Of a stretch of 64,000 nucleotides of DNA, positions 31,701 to 42,203 are shown piece after piece (the first letter of the stretch is position 1; each line of letters begins with the position of its first letter). The notes below the pieces were generated by a model. That model was not told where the DNA came from, ran no database searches, and saw only the letters and a list, made by a program, of their open reading frames with translations. The stretch covers positions 120,470,616 to 120,534,615 of the forward strand of contig NC_134101.1 in the NCBI RefSeq assembly GCF_000715075.1. The letters are read 5' to 3'. Made by a program: the position numbers and the translations under genes. This DNA is from Nicotiana tabacum. Its lineage: Eukaryota; Streptophyta; Magnoliopsida; Solanales; Solanaceae.

Positions 31701-33308
31701 AAATGAAGTTTGGAATTATAAGGATGTCTTCTACTCATTTAAATTTTATTAGTTTAAGTTTCAGTTTTGTTTTAATTGGTTAGTATAGTATTATACTTGA
31801 CATGATAAACTGTTAACTAATTAACCTTCTGGAGTAGTAAATTCCACGATAATCTTATATGTTTTGAGGACTAGTGATGACATTTACTGTTTGAATTGAT
31901 AGGGAACATTGCAGAAAATTGGCCATTAATTAAATCTTGTGATATTGTTAGCTAAGTAAAGAATAGTACGGAAATACCCAGAAATTACATTACTAGCTTA
32001 TTTTGTCAAATATCCAATTTTGTTTAAGGCTAGATGATGTCGTCTTATTAAATCAATTGGTAGATTAATTCTCTTTATTAATAACAAATAGCGTGGTTAA
32101 ATCAACTCATTTCTTTTAATGTATGAAATAATGTCGATGATTTTTTTTACAAAATATAGAGTTAGTGTTTGCAAATATTCGCATAGGCAGAGAATAAGAA
32201 TTAGTTTATTTATCTCAAACTCAATCTTCGTAATCAAAAATCAACTAAATAATTATAACTTTGGACTAAAACAAATACATGAGAAGGACATGGGATTTAT
32301 AAACAAATCGTGGCATTTTATGTAAAAGATATATAGAAGAAGAGTTCGCCTTAAATGAAACAATGAAGATTCTGCAGAAACTATTAATTTGTTTATCATT
32401 TTAAGTTCTTTCCCAATTTTATACACCATTCGATTTATGGACATCCAAATGTTGTATCCACAAAAAATGTTAGTTTTAGATACATATTGTCTGTTTTCTT
32501 CTTCACGCCATTAATTCTTTAAAATTTGAGATATATGATTCATATGTGTAAAATAAGGCTCGCGGTCAACACGTAATAACAATTTGTAGAGAACCTTATC
32601 AAGAATATTTTTGTGATTAGGGATACGTTCGCGTAACCTGATTATATTTCTAAAAGCAATTCGGATTATGCGTTCGCGCAACTTCGATCGAATATTTAAT
32701 AAAAGGGATTCCTCGGAGAATATCATTATTAATTTCATAAAACCCCGAGATGTGAGGTTCACTACTTAATTATACAAAAAGGGCGAATGTTTTTGATTTT
32801 ATTTAAGCACAATTTCGAAAATAATTGTTTTAATAAATATATTATCTATATTATCGTGTACACGTGCGCGTGACACAACTCCGCATGTTTTTAAAAAAAT
32901 ATAATTTATAACACGAATATACGTACGCGTGATTCGATTCAAAGAAGGGTCTTTAAATATAAATAGAAGCGGTAACAATAAAATCATGCAATAAAAATGT
33001 ATTTTACAAATCAAAATAATCAAGCCGAATATAACAGTTGAGCGACCGTGCTAGAACCACGGAACTCGGGAATGCCTAACACCTTCTCCCGGGTTAACAG
33101 AATTCCTTATCCGGATTTCTGGCGCGCAGACTGTTAAATAGACAGAGTCATATTCTCCTCGATTCAGGGATTAAAACCGGTGACTTGGGACGCCTTAAAA
33201 TTCCTAGGTGGCGACTCTGAAACAAACAAACAAATCCCGTTTCGACTGTCCTTTAATTGGAGAAAACTCCCTTGCACCCTCGCGGGGGCGGAAAAAGGAG
33301 GTGCGACA
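28790..33308 (+). repeat. Element A 3' LTR (4519 bp)
   Basis: Matches the 5' LTR along its whole length. Differences are mostly single transitions, plus a 3-bp and a 1-bp indel. It ends GGTGCGACA at 33308, followed by the duplicated CCTGC. Confidence 0.95.
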
Positions 33309-33313
33309 CCTGC
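33309..33313. repeat. Target site duplication of element A, right copy (CCTGC)
   Basis: Matches 15075-15079. Together they fix the insertion point of A in the B gag gene. Confidence 0.95.
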
Positions 33314-34223
33314 CTGTTCTCTCTAGCGGAAACCAAACTCACGAAAGCTCTCCCCCGGCTTCTTTCCGGTCCTCAGTAATGTGAGACGGTCAGGGACTAT
33401 CTCGAGATTGTACTGAAAGTGACCCGCGAAAGCCTGCGCTAGATCATCCCAAGTATACCATCTGCTGGGATCTTGTCTGGTATACCATTCCAATGCCAAT
33501 CCACTTAAGCTTTGACCGAAATAAGCTATCAGTAGCTCATCTTTGCCGCCCGCTCCTCTCATTTTGCTACATAAGCCTCGCAAATGTACCATAGGATCAC
33601 CGTGCCCTTCGTATAAGTCAAACTTGGGCATTTTGAACCCTGCCGGGAGTTGGACGTCCGGGAAAGGGCACAGATCCTTGTAGGCCACGCTGACCTGGTT
33701 GCCCAATCCATGTATGCTCCTGAAGTATTGCTCCAGGCTTTTGAACTTCCTCATTACCTCATCCTGCTCTGGAACCTTAACCGGCTTTTTAATCTCCGCC
33801 GGGACCTCCAAGTGTGGATTATAGGTATGGGGTTCTGATGCATTGAATGTGGTTTCAGGGGGATAATACTGCGCATCGTGAGCCTGAAACAACGACTCAC
33901 TAGTTGATCTTTGCAGCGTGGCTGGCGTGGGATCCCATAAAAGTGGGAACATTTGGTGGTGGGAAAGGTTGATGGGGTGGTGGAGCTTGGGAATTATAGG
34001 TGCTTCTCTCCTGATAATAGCGGTGATTCGGGAGGCTTGTTGAAGGGCCAGAGTGAGGGTATTCCGGCATATGCCCTAGTGGCTCAGGGATCTTTTGTAC
34101 TTTAGCCAAGACTAACTGCATTGCATTCATCTCCAATCCCATCCTCTCTATCTTCTCCATTGCCTCTTTCAGCAACTGGCTTACTGGCCTTTCTTCCTCG
34201 GCACTATTTTCTGAAGTAGTCAT
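33309..34223 (-). pseudogene. Element B gag, N-terminal part (right of the element A insertion)
   Basis: Starts with MTTSENSAEEER, a predicted helical segment (LLKEAMEKIERMGLEMNAMQ), then a Pro-rich stretch. A frameshift near 33945 follows; the other frame continues with PATLQRSTSESLFQAHD, the capsid-like core FPDVQLPAGFKMPKFDLYEG, LLIAYFGQSLSG, LEWYTRQDPSRWYTWDDLA and KPGESFREF. A TAG at about 33320-33322 stands where D has the Trp of FCWREQAA. The frame then runs into 15074 once A is removed. It is about 80% alike by eye to the N-terminal two thirds of D Gag. Confidence 0.92.
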
Positions 34224-34815
34224 GATTATTGGTACAGGTCCCTTGGATCTAGTTTGATAAGGATGTGTTGCCAGAACGCTTTAGCAACTAACTATCTCGT
34301 ATTTGGGGAAAACAACAAACTTGTTAGCGTTAGAGTTTAACAGATTTGGTAATATCACGTTGGGGATGCAATGTTCCTAAGCAGTTAACCATTTTCTAAC
34401 ATGTTTTTGCTTCAACCACATGCGTCATCCCGGCTTGCTTTATTTGTGCCTTTAAAGTGTTTTGGGAAACCCCCGTTTTTCTCTCTATTATTCTTTTTTT
34501 TCTCTCTTTTTCCTTTTTCTTTCTTTCTTCTTTTCCTTTTTCTTTCTTTTTAGTGGCGGTCGAATCTTATGTGGATTGCCTACGTATCACGTCCCCGCGT
34601 GAATCAGACCGGGCGTAGTTCTGCCACAAAGTAATGACACAAAATTCTTTTGGAATCATTCAATTCATACCAAAATTTGCTATTACAAATTACTTATTTT
34701 AAACAAAGAACAACAATAGTACAGATTCCAAAATTCTTAACCTGACTCGATGAAAGGAAAAAAAACAACATATGGGAAGATAACGGACCCATAAAGTCAA
34801 CAAACAAGACTCGAA
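34224..34815 (-). other. Element B region between ORF1 and gag, with module M2
   Basis: Non-coding. Module M2 lies at 34559-34622, flanked in sense by a purine-rich tract (plus-strand pyrimidines 34485-34552). The part 34240-34440 is closely related to D 61080-61250, which fits a shared gag leader. Confidence 0.6.
34559..34622 (-). ncRNA. Boundary RNA module, copy M2 of element B (candidate structure)
   Basis: In sense the outer stem is CTACG/CGTAG. The inner stem TCACG-CGGGGA-CGTGA differs from A and D (TCATG...CATGA) by a compensated pair. The downstream hairpin begins AATCCACATAAGATT. It separates ORF1 from gag. Confidence 0.68.
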
Positions 34816-36873
34816 CTAGGGATACATTAAGGATTTCAACTTAGGCGCTCGCGAGGCATCGTTCGGCCTTTCCGCGGGCTTTGGTGTGAGACCCATTTGT
34901 AAGCTTTTCAACTCATTCATGATCTGGTGAACGTAGCCCATGACGGAGGCGAGTAGGGTATCACGAGGTATCCGCTCACATGCCAAGCATCTCATGTAAA
35001 TGTAGTGCCCAATCTCGTCAATCCTACCTCGGATGTTGTCCCTTTCCCTGAATAATTACTCTATTCGCCGGTTTTTCAATCCCAGTGCTTGAGCATTGTC
35101 GGCGAGTTGATCCTGGAACCTCTCCATTTGTTTTTCCATTCTGGCCATCACATCATAACAGCGCCTTCTGTCAGCTTGGGCATCTCGGGCTTGTTTAAGG
35201 ATCCGCTCCTGAAGAGTGGAGTTTGTTTCTCTTAACAGTCCGATGCTTATTTTAGAATCCCTTATGACTTATTGCAGATGCTTCCTCCGGGCCATTGTAC
35301 CTTTTGCCCATCTGACCCGCATTCTTGCTATGCAAGCTTCAGATCTCTCCAAGTCCTCTCGACTTTTGCTGACCTGACTCCTCAGCTCTGCTATCAACCT
35401 CTCATTGGACCGATTTTTCTGTTGGTCACCGGCATTCTTTCTGTCTTGGCGGATTCGGGATCTCAGGGCTTTGTTTTCTTGAGTCAACTTGCTTTTCTCT
35501 CCTGTATCAGCATCAATTTGCAAGCTGCTTTGGTATTTTAGCCCCTCAATTCGCTGTTTTAGCTTGCCAATCTCGACCCGATATTCTTTCTCTTTTGCTA
35601 GCCAACCCCACTGTGCTTGCGACGATTCTACAAAGTCTTGGACGTGAGCTCTCTTAGTTGATCTCTGGTGCCCAAGCTCTCTTCTGTACCATGCGAGGTA
35701 TTTTGGCGACATTTCGCCCTTGGCCCGATCTTGTACACAAGTGTCTACTTTCAGGGATTGACATTCATTCCAGATTCTCCGAATGACTGCTTCAGGGAAC
35801 TGCCCACCAGGCCCGATTTCGACCACCTGGCTACTGAGATCCTCTTCCTTTGGGACTATTTGACATCGCCCCAACTGCCTCAATACTCTGTATGGCGCAT
35901 AGGGCTGGATACTTTGGAGACCCATCAACAACAAGTGAGATTCGATGGCTGGCATATGTATGATCTCGTCTATGGGTAGCCACCCAAATGCCCATTCTAT
36001 CTGGTTTGCTGAGACGGAACGCAGCAGAGTGACCCATTCAGCGACCACTTCTGGCAGGCTGAACCCGTCGACCCTTGTGGAAAACTCTTTTATACAAGTC
36101 TTTTGTGATGACCCATATTTCAGAAATTGAGGGCGATGACATAGGTGCTCTATCATCCACATTTGCAGTAGTATATTGTAACCCTCAAAGAAACCTCCTC
36201 CGGTTTTGCAAACAGTGAGAGCGCGGAAGATGTCTGCTATTATCATCGGTGCCAGAGTGTTGTTGTCTTGTTTGAGCAAAGTGCTGACGACCCCATCGAT
36301 TTGTATGTTAATTTTCCCATCCTTTCTAGGGAATACCAGAAAACCCAGAAAGGCTACCATAAAAGCAATACACCTATGTCTTTCCCATTTCAGTCGACTT
36401 TCCCCGCTGCAGATCTTACTCTCGGGATTGTTGAACCCTCCAAGATGACCGTACCTGTCGTACAGGAATGTCAAACTACAAAACCCTTCTGATAACTCTG
36501 GGTTGTGTACAGTTCTGTGGATCTTCACGGTGTCTAGGAACCTGTGTATAGTCACGGTCCTTGGTGCAATAAGATACTGTTCTCTCATAGGGATTTTAGG
36601 ACATCCGATGTACCCTGCCAGTTCCTCAAGCGTCGGTGTGAGCTCAAAGTTTGAGAAATGAAATACATTGTGTGTTGGGTCCCAGAATGAAATTAAAGCC
36701 CTTATAATGTCCCATCGCGGATCGATGTCCAGTAATCCAACCAAGTTTCCTAAGTATATCTTGACTGTATCTCGCCCTGATTCTTCCAAGTCGTTCCACC
36801 ACATGCGTAAGCCCAAAGGGACTCTGTTTATAATGGCCCCAGATGAAATCTTACCCGTGCTCATTCTGCACAT
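34816..36873 (-). pseudogene. Element B ORF1, Ogre-type protein upstream of gag
   Basis: One frame of 686 codons including the final stop at 34816, interrupted by stops at codon 535 (35269-35271) and codon 606 (35056-35058). The N-terminal ~400 residues (WWNDLEESGRDTVKIYLGNL, WDPTHNVFHFSNFELTPTLEE, GYIGCPKIP, HRCIAFMVAFLGFLVFPRKDG, WAFGWLPIDE) resemble the plant mobile-domain-like family (DUF7745 as I remember it) that is fused or carried in transposable elements. The C-terminal part is a charged coiled coil (KLTQENKALRSRIRQ, QVSKSREDLERSE), continuing past the first stop. ORF1 upstream of gag is a hallmark of Ogre; its biochemical role is unknown. The start chosen is the ATG at 36873; a second ATG three codons later is equally possible. 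A and D lack this gene. Confidence 0.88.
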
Positions 36874-37077
36874 TTATTAAGGTGATTTAGACAAAAGCAA
36901 AATCTTTATTTTGACTCAAAAACTATTTTTCCCATTTTCCTTAATTTTGAGAAAAGAAAGACTGATTTTCCAAATACGGCCTTTCAGCTCTTCAGGGATG
37001 AAGATTTTAAGGTTGTGGGGATTTAACCGGCCAAAAGGTAAGAAAAATGGCCAAAGGCGGCTGTTTGTGCAAAGACA

Positions 37078-37100
37078 GCCTTCCGGCGTCCCTTTTGGGA
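37078..37100 (-). ncRNA. Tandem tetraloop hairpins in the element B leader
   Basis: In sense TCCC-AAAA-GGGA then GCC-GGAA-GGC. The pair is the same as in A and D except the first loop. It lies about 200 nt upstream of the ORF1 start. Confidence 0.5.
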
Positions 37101-37221
37101 ACATTCGGCTATTTTCGCAAAAAAATGGAATCACCTGACTCTTTTATGAAAGTAACAATATTTTGTCATTTTCCCTGATCGTTTTCTTTTTTTTCTTTTT
37201 TTTTTTGCAAAAATAGGAAGT

Positions 37222-37275
37222 TGGACACGATAAAGGTTGCCACATCCGGTGAGAATCAAACTGACGTAGTTCGGG
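37222..37275 (-). ncRNA. Boundary RNA module, copy M1 of element B, damaged
   Basis: In sense CCCGAACTACGTC, TTTGATTCTCACCGGATGTG, then directly GCAACC. The AGATACGTAG segment that forms the second outer strand in A and D is missing, so this copy cannot form the outer stem. Confidence 0.55.
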
Positions 37276-37968
37276 TAAGAAAAATTATTAAATCACGAAT
37301 CCAATTTTCTTTCTTCAAAAATCAAAATTTTGGCAGCGTTCTCACATTAGTTGGACATTGGTTTTTCTTAAATGAGCAGCTCTCAATTTTTTTCAAAATT
37401 CTCGTTTTCACCCACCGGTCAACATGCAAATTCGAAGTAAATTAAATGCGCCAACAGACAAGATGTAGCAGGATGGTCTTTTTGTTCCAGGTTGCTTTTC
37501 CTAGACGGGCACAACCCCTGTGTTGAGCCCCCTAAGTCAAATGCAACGTGATGCAAATAAACGTTTCCTACTAGGGATCCGACATGAAGTCATATTTTAC
37601 TAAGTTTCAAAATTGGATTTTGTTCTAGACCTGGCTTACCCGAGCGGACAACTCGAGTTGAGGAGGGGGCTACGTACCGGGGACCCGCGGGATCGTCCGA
37701 CTTTGTAACTTATCCGAGCCTCTTTCTACTTGGGTATGACACTAACAAAATAGGGAGTCTCAAATCAGTGAGCAGCATCCCCGAAGGTAAGAAGAGAAGG
37801 GTTCGGCACAGTTTATATATACAGTCAAATAATATCAAAGCGATAACACATATCATCTGTATATGAAGCACCTATCTCATGATAATATCAGATAATAAAC
37901 AAAGCCAAAATAACAATTATTCTAAGCTCGAATTTCTAACCCTGAACCGGTGGTTCTGGGTTGATTTT

Positions 37969-37986
37969 TCCCCAGCAGAGTCGCCA
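37969..37986 (-). promoter_or_regulatory. Primer binding site of element B
   Basis: In sense TGGCGACTCTGCTGGGGA, 4 nt from the LTR end at 37991. Identical to the PBS of A and D. Confidence 0.9.
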
Positions 37987-37990
37987 GAGT

Positions 37991-40900
37991 TGTCACACCT
38001 CCTTTTTCCGCCCCTGGAAGCGTGAAGGAGTTTTTCCAATTAAAGGACAATCAAAACGGGATTTGTTTGTTTATTTCAGAGTCGCCACTTGGGAGATTTA
38101 GGGTGTCCCAAGCCACCAATTTAATCCCGAATCGAGGAAAAGAATGACTCTGTTTACAGTCCGCGAACCAGAAATCCGGATAAGGAATTTTGTTAACCCG
38201 GGAAAAGGTATCAGGCATTCCCGAGTTCCGTGGTTCTAGCACAGTCGCTCAACTGTCATATTCGGCTTGTTTATCTGATTTTATACAATTATGAGCTCAT
38301 GTGCAAGCTTTAACTTTTAACCGTTTTTGTCATTATTATTATATATATATATTTTTTATCAAGAATTGCAACATCATGGAAATATATATTTTTGGATTTG
38401 GGTCACATAAATGTGCACCCGAGTTTTAAGAAAATTAAATTATTAAGGGCGCGCCTAAAGCGACTAGCGTATCATTTACTTTGGGTATGGCCGTGAAATT
38501 TTGCTAAACGGTCCATCCCGAAGTCTAAGCAATTTCAAAGCAAATATTTACCGAGGGCCCCGCAATTTTATATTTTTATTCGGCGAGGCTCATCTCATTC
38601 TTATTTTTTTTTAAAAGGAATTTGCAACGTCATGGACATGCATCTCGGACCACGTCACAATCAATATACCCGTGATCAGAGACACATTTCGACTCCGTTG
38701 AGATTTGGATTTGGGTCACATAAATGTACACCCGAGTTTAAGAAGGTAAGAGACTAACGTATTGTTATCTTAGGAAGAGGCCGTGAAAATTCACTAAAAC
38801 GGTCGACTCCGAAGTCTAACCAATTATTGTATGTGTTTATTGAGGGTCCCGCAATTTGTGATTTTATTTGGCGAGGCGCGCCTCATTTTATTTTAAAAGC
38901 CATCCTAAAGTGACTATGTTTTCTATTTCGTTTGTCTCTAAAATAAATGAAAAGGTCCTACTTTATTTACATATTATGAGTATTATAGTTAAGTTTCGAA
39001 CATGATTTGTTGAAAGATGGACGTGATACGGGTAGTCCGTTTGACAGTTATGGGCCCAGGCCCAATGTGCGTAACGTGAAACTTGACCTGGGCCATCCTT
39101 ATTCCAATCGGGCCTAGTTAACTTATTTTTTATATGTTTGACATTTATAAGGGGAATGAAATGTAAAGTACTGCTTGTCTAATCAATCAATATTCCTACC
39201 AATTTAAAAAATAGGCCATTTGTTTAAAGATGTAACTATTGGGCACCTAACACTTGTCAAACAATAATGAACTAATAGAACATGGCTACTACAACATTAG
39301 TCCCTTTTAATTATAAGCAAAGCATAGAGTTCTCCAACTAAATGATATGTATAAAGGTTCAGTTACATCACAACTAACTACATGGTTCTAGTAGAGAAAG
39401 TGAATTATCATACATACAACTAATGTTCGGTGTATTTCTAAAGTGAATTAAAAATAACTTCAACTCTTCATTTTTGTATTCATGCTTCAAATTTCAGCCT
39501 ACATTGACCAGTGTATAAGTTGTGTACCTGGTATTTGGGAAAGCAAAAGAAGAAGAGGAATGATCAGTGGGCGCAGCACACACACAGCAGCACAGCAAGC
39601 AGGAAAGCAACAACACAACCCCAGCAGTCAGATTTTTGTTACCAACAGCAAACCCAGTAAAACAAAATCCAATAATACCCAGTAGGAGAAACCAACAACA
39701 GATTTAAACCAAGCAGAAGACCAGTGGACTCTTAAACCAACAGAAAACCAAAACACTCAACTGAAATAGTGTTCAACAAGCAGAGAAACCAGGAAAAACT
39801 AAGCTGAAACCCAGCAGCATCAGAACAGGTACAAGCAAAGCAGAGAAGGAAACAGATGCAAAAGCAGTAGCCTCTGATTGTTATGTTCAAAAATCTAGCA
39901 CAATCTCACTCTATATCACTCTGAAGCTAGACTGACCTATTCAAGGTTGAAAGACCAGCCTTGTTTTTGCTTTTCTTTTCTCTTTCTCTAAACTTCTGTC
40001 CCGCCTCTTTCTTAGCCAAAAATAGCTCTATTTATAACCTGAAAGAGACCCCCTAAGGCTGCCTTGATCCCTTCAGCCCTTACCCCTTTAAACTAATCGA
40101 CAATGCCCATCCTCCTGACAGCCCTCTCATTTGTTTTTGTACCCAGGAGGCATGGGGAGACTATAATATTCAATTACCCCATGCTATCAAGTTTTGTTCC
40201 CTACTATTGTATTAGTTTAATCATATTTCAGTACCCTACTATCAGCCCAACTTAAACTGACCATTTTCTGATCTTTTCAAACCCCAAACTACCCCTTTTA
40301 ACCCCTGGTTATTACTATTTTAACCTAAGCTTCAACAACCTAAAGTTTGAACTTATGGAAGTTCAAACTCAACACCTGCCCAAGACTGACTTCTAACCAT
40401 TTCCTAAGTGCACTGCAGCCATAAACCCTTCACAGCTAAATTCAAATAATCAGCTAAATTACAATGGTTTGATCAAACATGTGAGGCTTTATGAATCAGA
40501 ACATTTGGACATTCAGCCCTGTAAAACTAATCGACGACGTTTATCTAATCGACTATACTAATTATAACATAGAACAATCAGTCGATAAACAAATAACACG
40601 AATAGGGCCCTAAATGGCTTCAGACAGCTTTGCACAAAACAGGGGAACAACATGAATAAAACGCTCGACGATACTGATCGAATCGAGTATGTGTCTCACC
40701 ATACGTATTTAACAATAAACAGAAGAATAGTCGACCAAATAAAAAGGTCTTAGAAGATGGCAAAAATTGAAAGAAAATACCAGTAAAATCAACAAATCAA
40801 CTAAACATGTTAACAAACACAAACAACATTCAAACAAGAACAGAAAGAAAAAGAAAACTCACTGTGGAAGCTCAACAACGAACGACTCAGGCCTGAACTG

Positions 40901-42203
40901 GATTTGACCATTTGAGGTCGAACAGGCTTTAATCGAGGTGATCTCAACCGAGAACACTTCGATTAAGGTCTATTAGACCCCAACCCTCCGTTTAAACTGG
41001 CCGGATTCCCAAAGTTCTTGTGTTCTAGGGTTTACACGGTCTGATTTGGGGCTTGAGGGTTTGTGGGTAGATTCGGACCAAACCAAACTTGGTTTGGTCA
41101 CGAGTGAGGCCAGGGCAATGACCGGTGTGAATCTGGGGTAGGTTGGTGTAGATCGGGGTTTTGCTCGAACCTTCAAACGAAGATTCGAGACGATGGGGAA
41201 TGATTCGAGGCAAGGGGTAACGGATTCGTGTTCAGGGTGGTTGGGTAAATCAGGGGTGTTACTTTGATGGTCACCGGCGTCGTGGTTGTCGGGTTTACGG
41301 CGAGGGTGAAGGGTGGCGGCTAGGGTTTTGAAAAGGGGTGTTAGGTTAGTCTCTTGAGAGAGACGATGGAAGGGGGGGTGTTTGAATAGGGGCGTGGGGG
41401 TGTGATGAGGGGTTTATATATGGGAGGGGGAATGGATCCTGGCCGTTGGGTCAGGTGAAATCGAGGGCCAGGATCCCTTCACTTAAAGGGAACGGTGTCG
41501 TTCCACTTAAAAGGAGGTCGGGATGGTCCGGGGCTAAATGGGTCGGGCATCTGGGGGTAGTTCGAGTCCGTTGGATTAAATAAAATGAACGGCTCTGATT
41601 AGACGCACCTAAACGACGTCGTTTCAATTTAGACGGGAGGTGAACTGGACCGTTAGATCTGTTTGATCAACGGTCCATATCTGATAGGCCAGCACGACGT
41701 CGTTTAGGGAGGTCCTGGAGATCAAATGGCCGGACTGGGTTATTAAAATGGATTGGGCTTGATTTTTTAGTCTTAAAATTCCAGCCCAATCCAATTTCCT
41801 TCATTTTTCAACCTCCCTTTTCTTATTTTAATTTTTAAACAAAAATTCTAAAATAAATTGTAAAAAATCAAAAGTAAAATCACACATATTATTTAGCACC
41901 TATGATAATTAACACACAAATTAAAAATCACACAATGACAAGAAATACACATGCATATTTTTGTGATTTTCTTTTAACCAAATTATGGTTAATTAATTCC
42001 TAAATGTACCATTTATTCCTAAATGCATGCAACGTGTATTTTTTTTTTGTATTTTTAACTATAGCAAGGCGAGCATTTACGGACAGAACAATTATCAAAA
42101 TGTCCCGCAAATTCTCAAAATTGTACCCGAAGGTAATTTGTTTTATTTCTTTTTCGATTTCTTTTTGGAGTAGTTTCGGTGAAGCAAAAATCACGTGCTC
42201 ACA
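37991..42203 (-). repeat. Element B 5' LTR (4213 bp)
   Basis: Same edges as the left copy. A deletion of about 70 bp near 38385 removes part of the first U5 block, and one of about 23 bp near 38748 is seen as well. The TATA-like box is at 40029-40036. The sense start TGTGAGCACGTG is at 42203. Otherwise it is low-complexity LTR sequence without a gene. Confidence 0.94.
40029..40036 (-). promoter_or_regulatory. TATA-like box in element B 5' LTR
   Basis: In sense TATAAATA followed by GAGCTATTTTTGGC. The same box occurs in the left LTR (2995-3002), and an equivalent one in the C LTR (43499-43506). It probably sets the start of the genomic RNA. Confidence 0.5.

Larger units (their letters stand above)
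15080..33308 (+). mobile_element. Element A: young gag-only Tat/Ogre-type LTR retrotransposon (18,229 bp)
   Basis: Complete element on the plus strand: 5' LTR 15080-19602, PBS 19607-19624, leader, one gag gene 22256-23716, 3' region with three kinds of tandem repeat, polypurine tract 28777-28789, 3' LTR 28790-33308, and CCTGC duplications on both sides. There is no ORF1, protease, RT, RNase H or integrase: from the gag stop to the after-gag module M3 is only about 0.9 kb. It disrupts the gag of element B. The two LTRs differ at roughly 40 of 4520 positions by eye, mostly transitions, so it is the youngest layer or close to it. It must have been copied by proteins supplied in trans. Confidence 0.96.
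36874..37968 (-). other. Element B leader between PBS and ORF1
   Basis: Non-coding. It contains tandem hairpins (37078-37100; loops AAAA and GGAA), module M1 (37222-37275) with a ~10-nt deletion removing one strand of the outer stem, and the conserved block with CTCAACACAGGGGTTGTG at about 37508-37525. The order matches the leaders of A and D. Confidence 0.65.
878..42203 (-). mobile_element. Element B: full-structure Tat/Ogre-type LTR retrotransposon, decayed, with element A inside
   Basis: Order in sense (right to left): 5' LTR 37991-42203, PBS 37969-37986, leader, ORF1, gag (split by A), protease and G-patch, intron, RT, RNase H, archaeal-type RNase H, integrase, 3' region with tandem repeats, polypurine tract 5166-5178, 3' LTR 878-5165. 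An ORF1 upstream of gag, a second RNase H and an intron between protease and RT are the known marks of Ogre elements. Without the 18.2-kb insertion of A, B is about 23 kb, a normal Ogre size. The coding parts carry several stops and at least two frameshifts, so this copy is not autonomous today. The two LTRs differ by a few percent by eye plus deletions of about 70 and 23 bp in the right copy. Confidence 0.95.
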
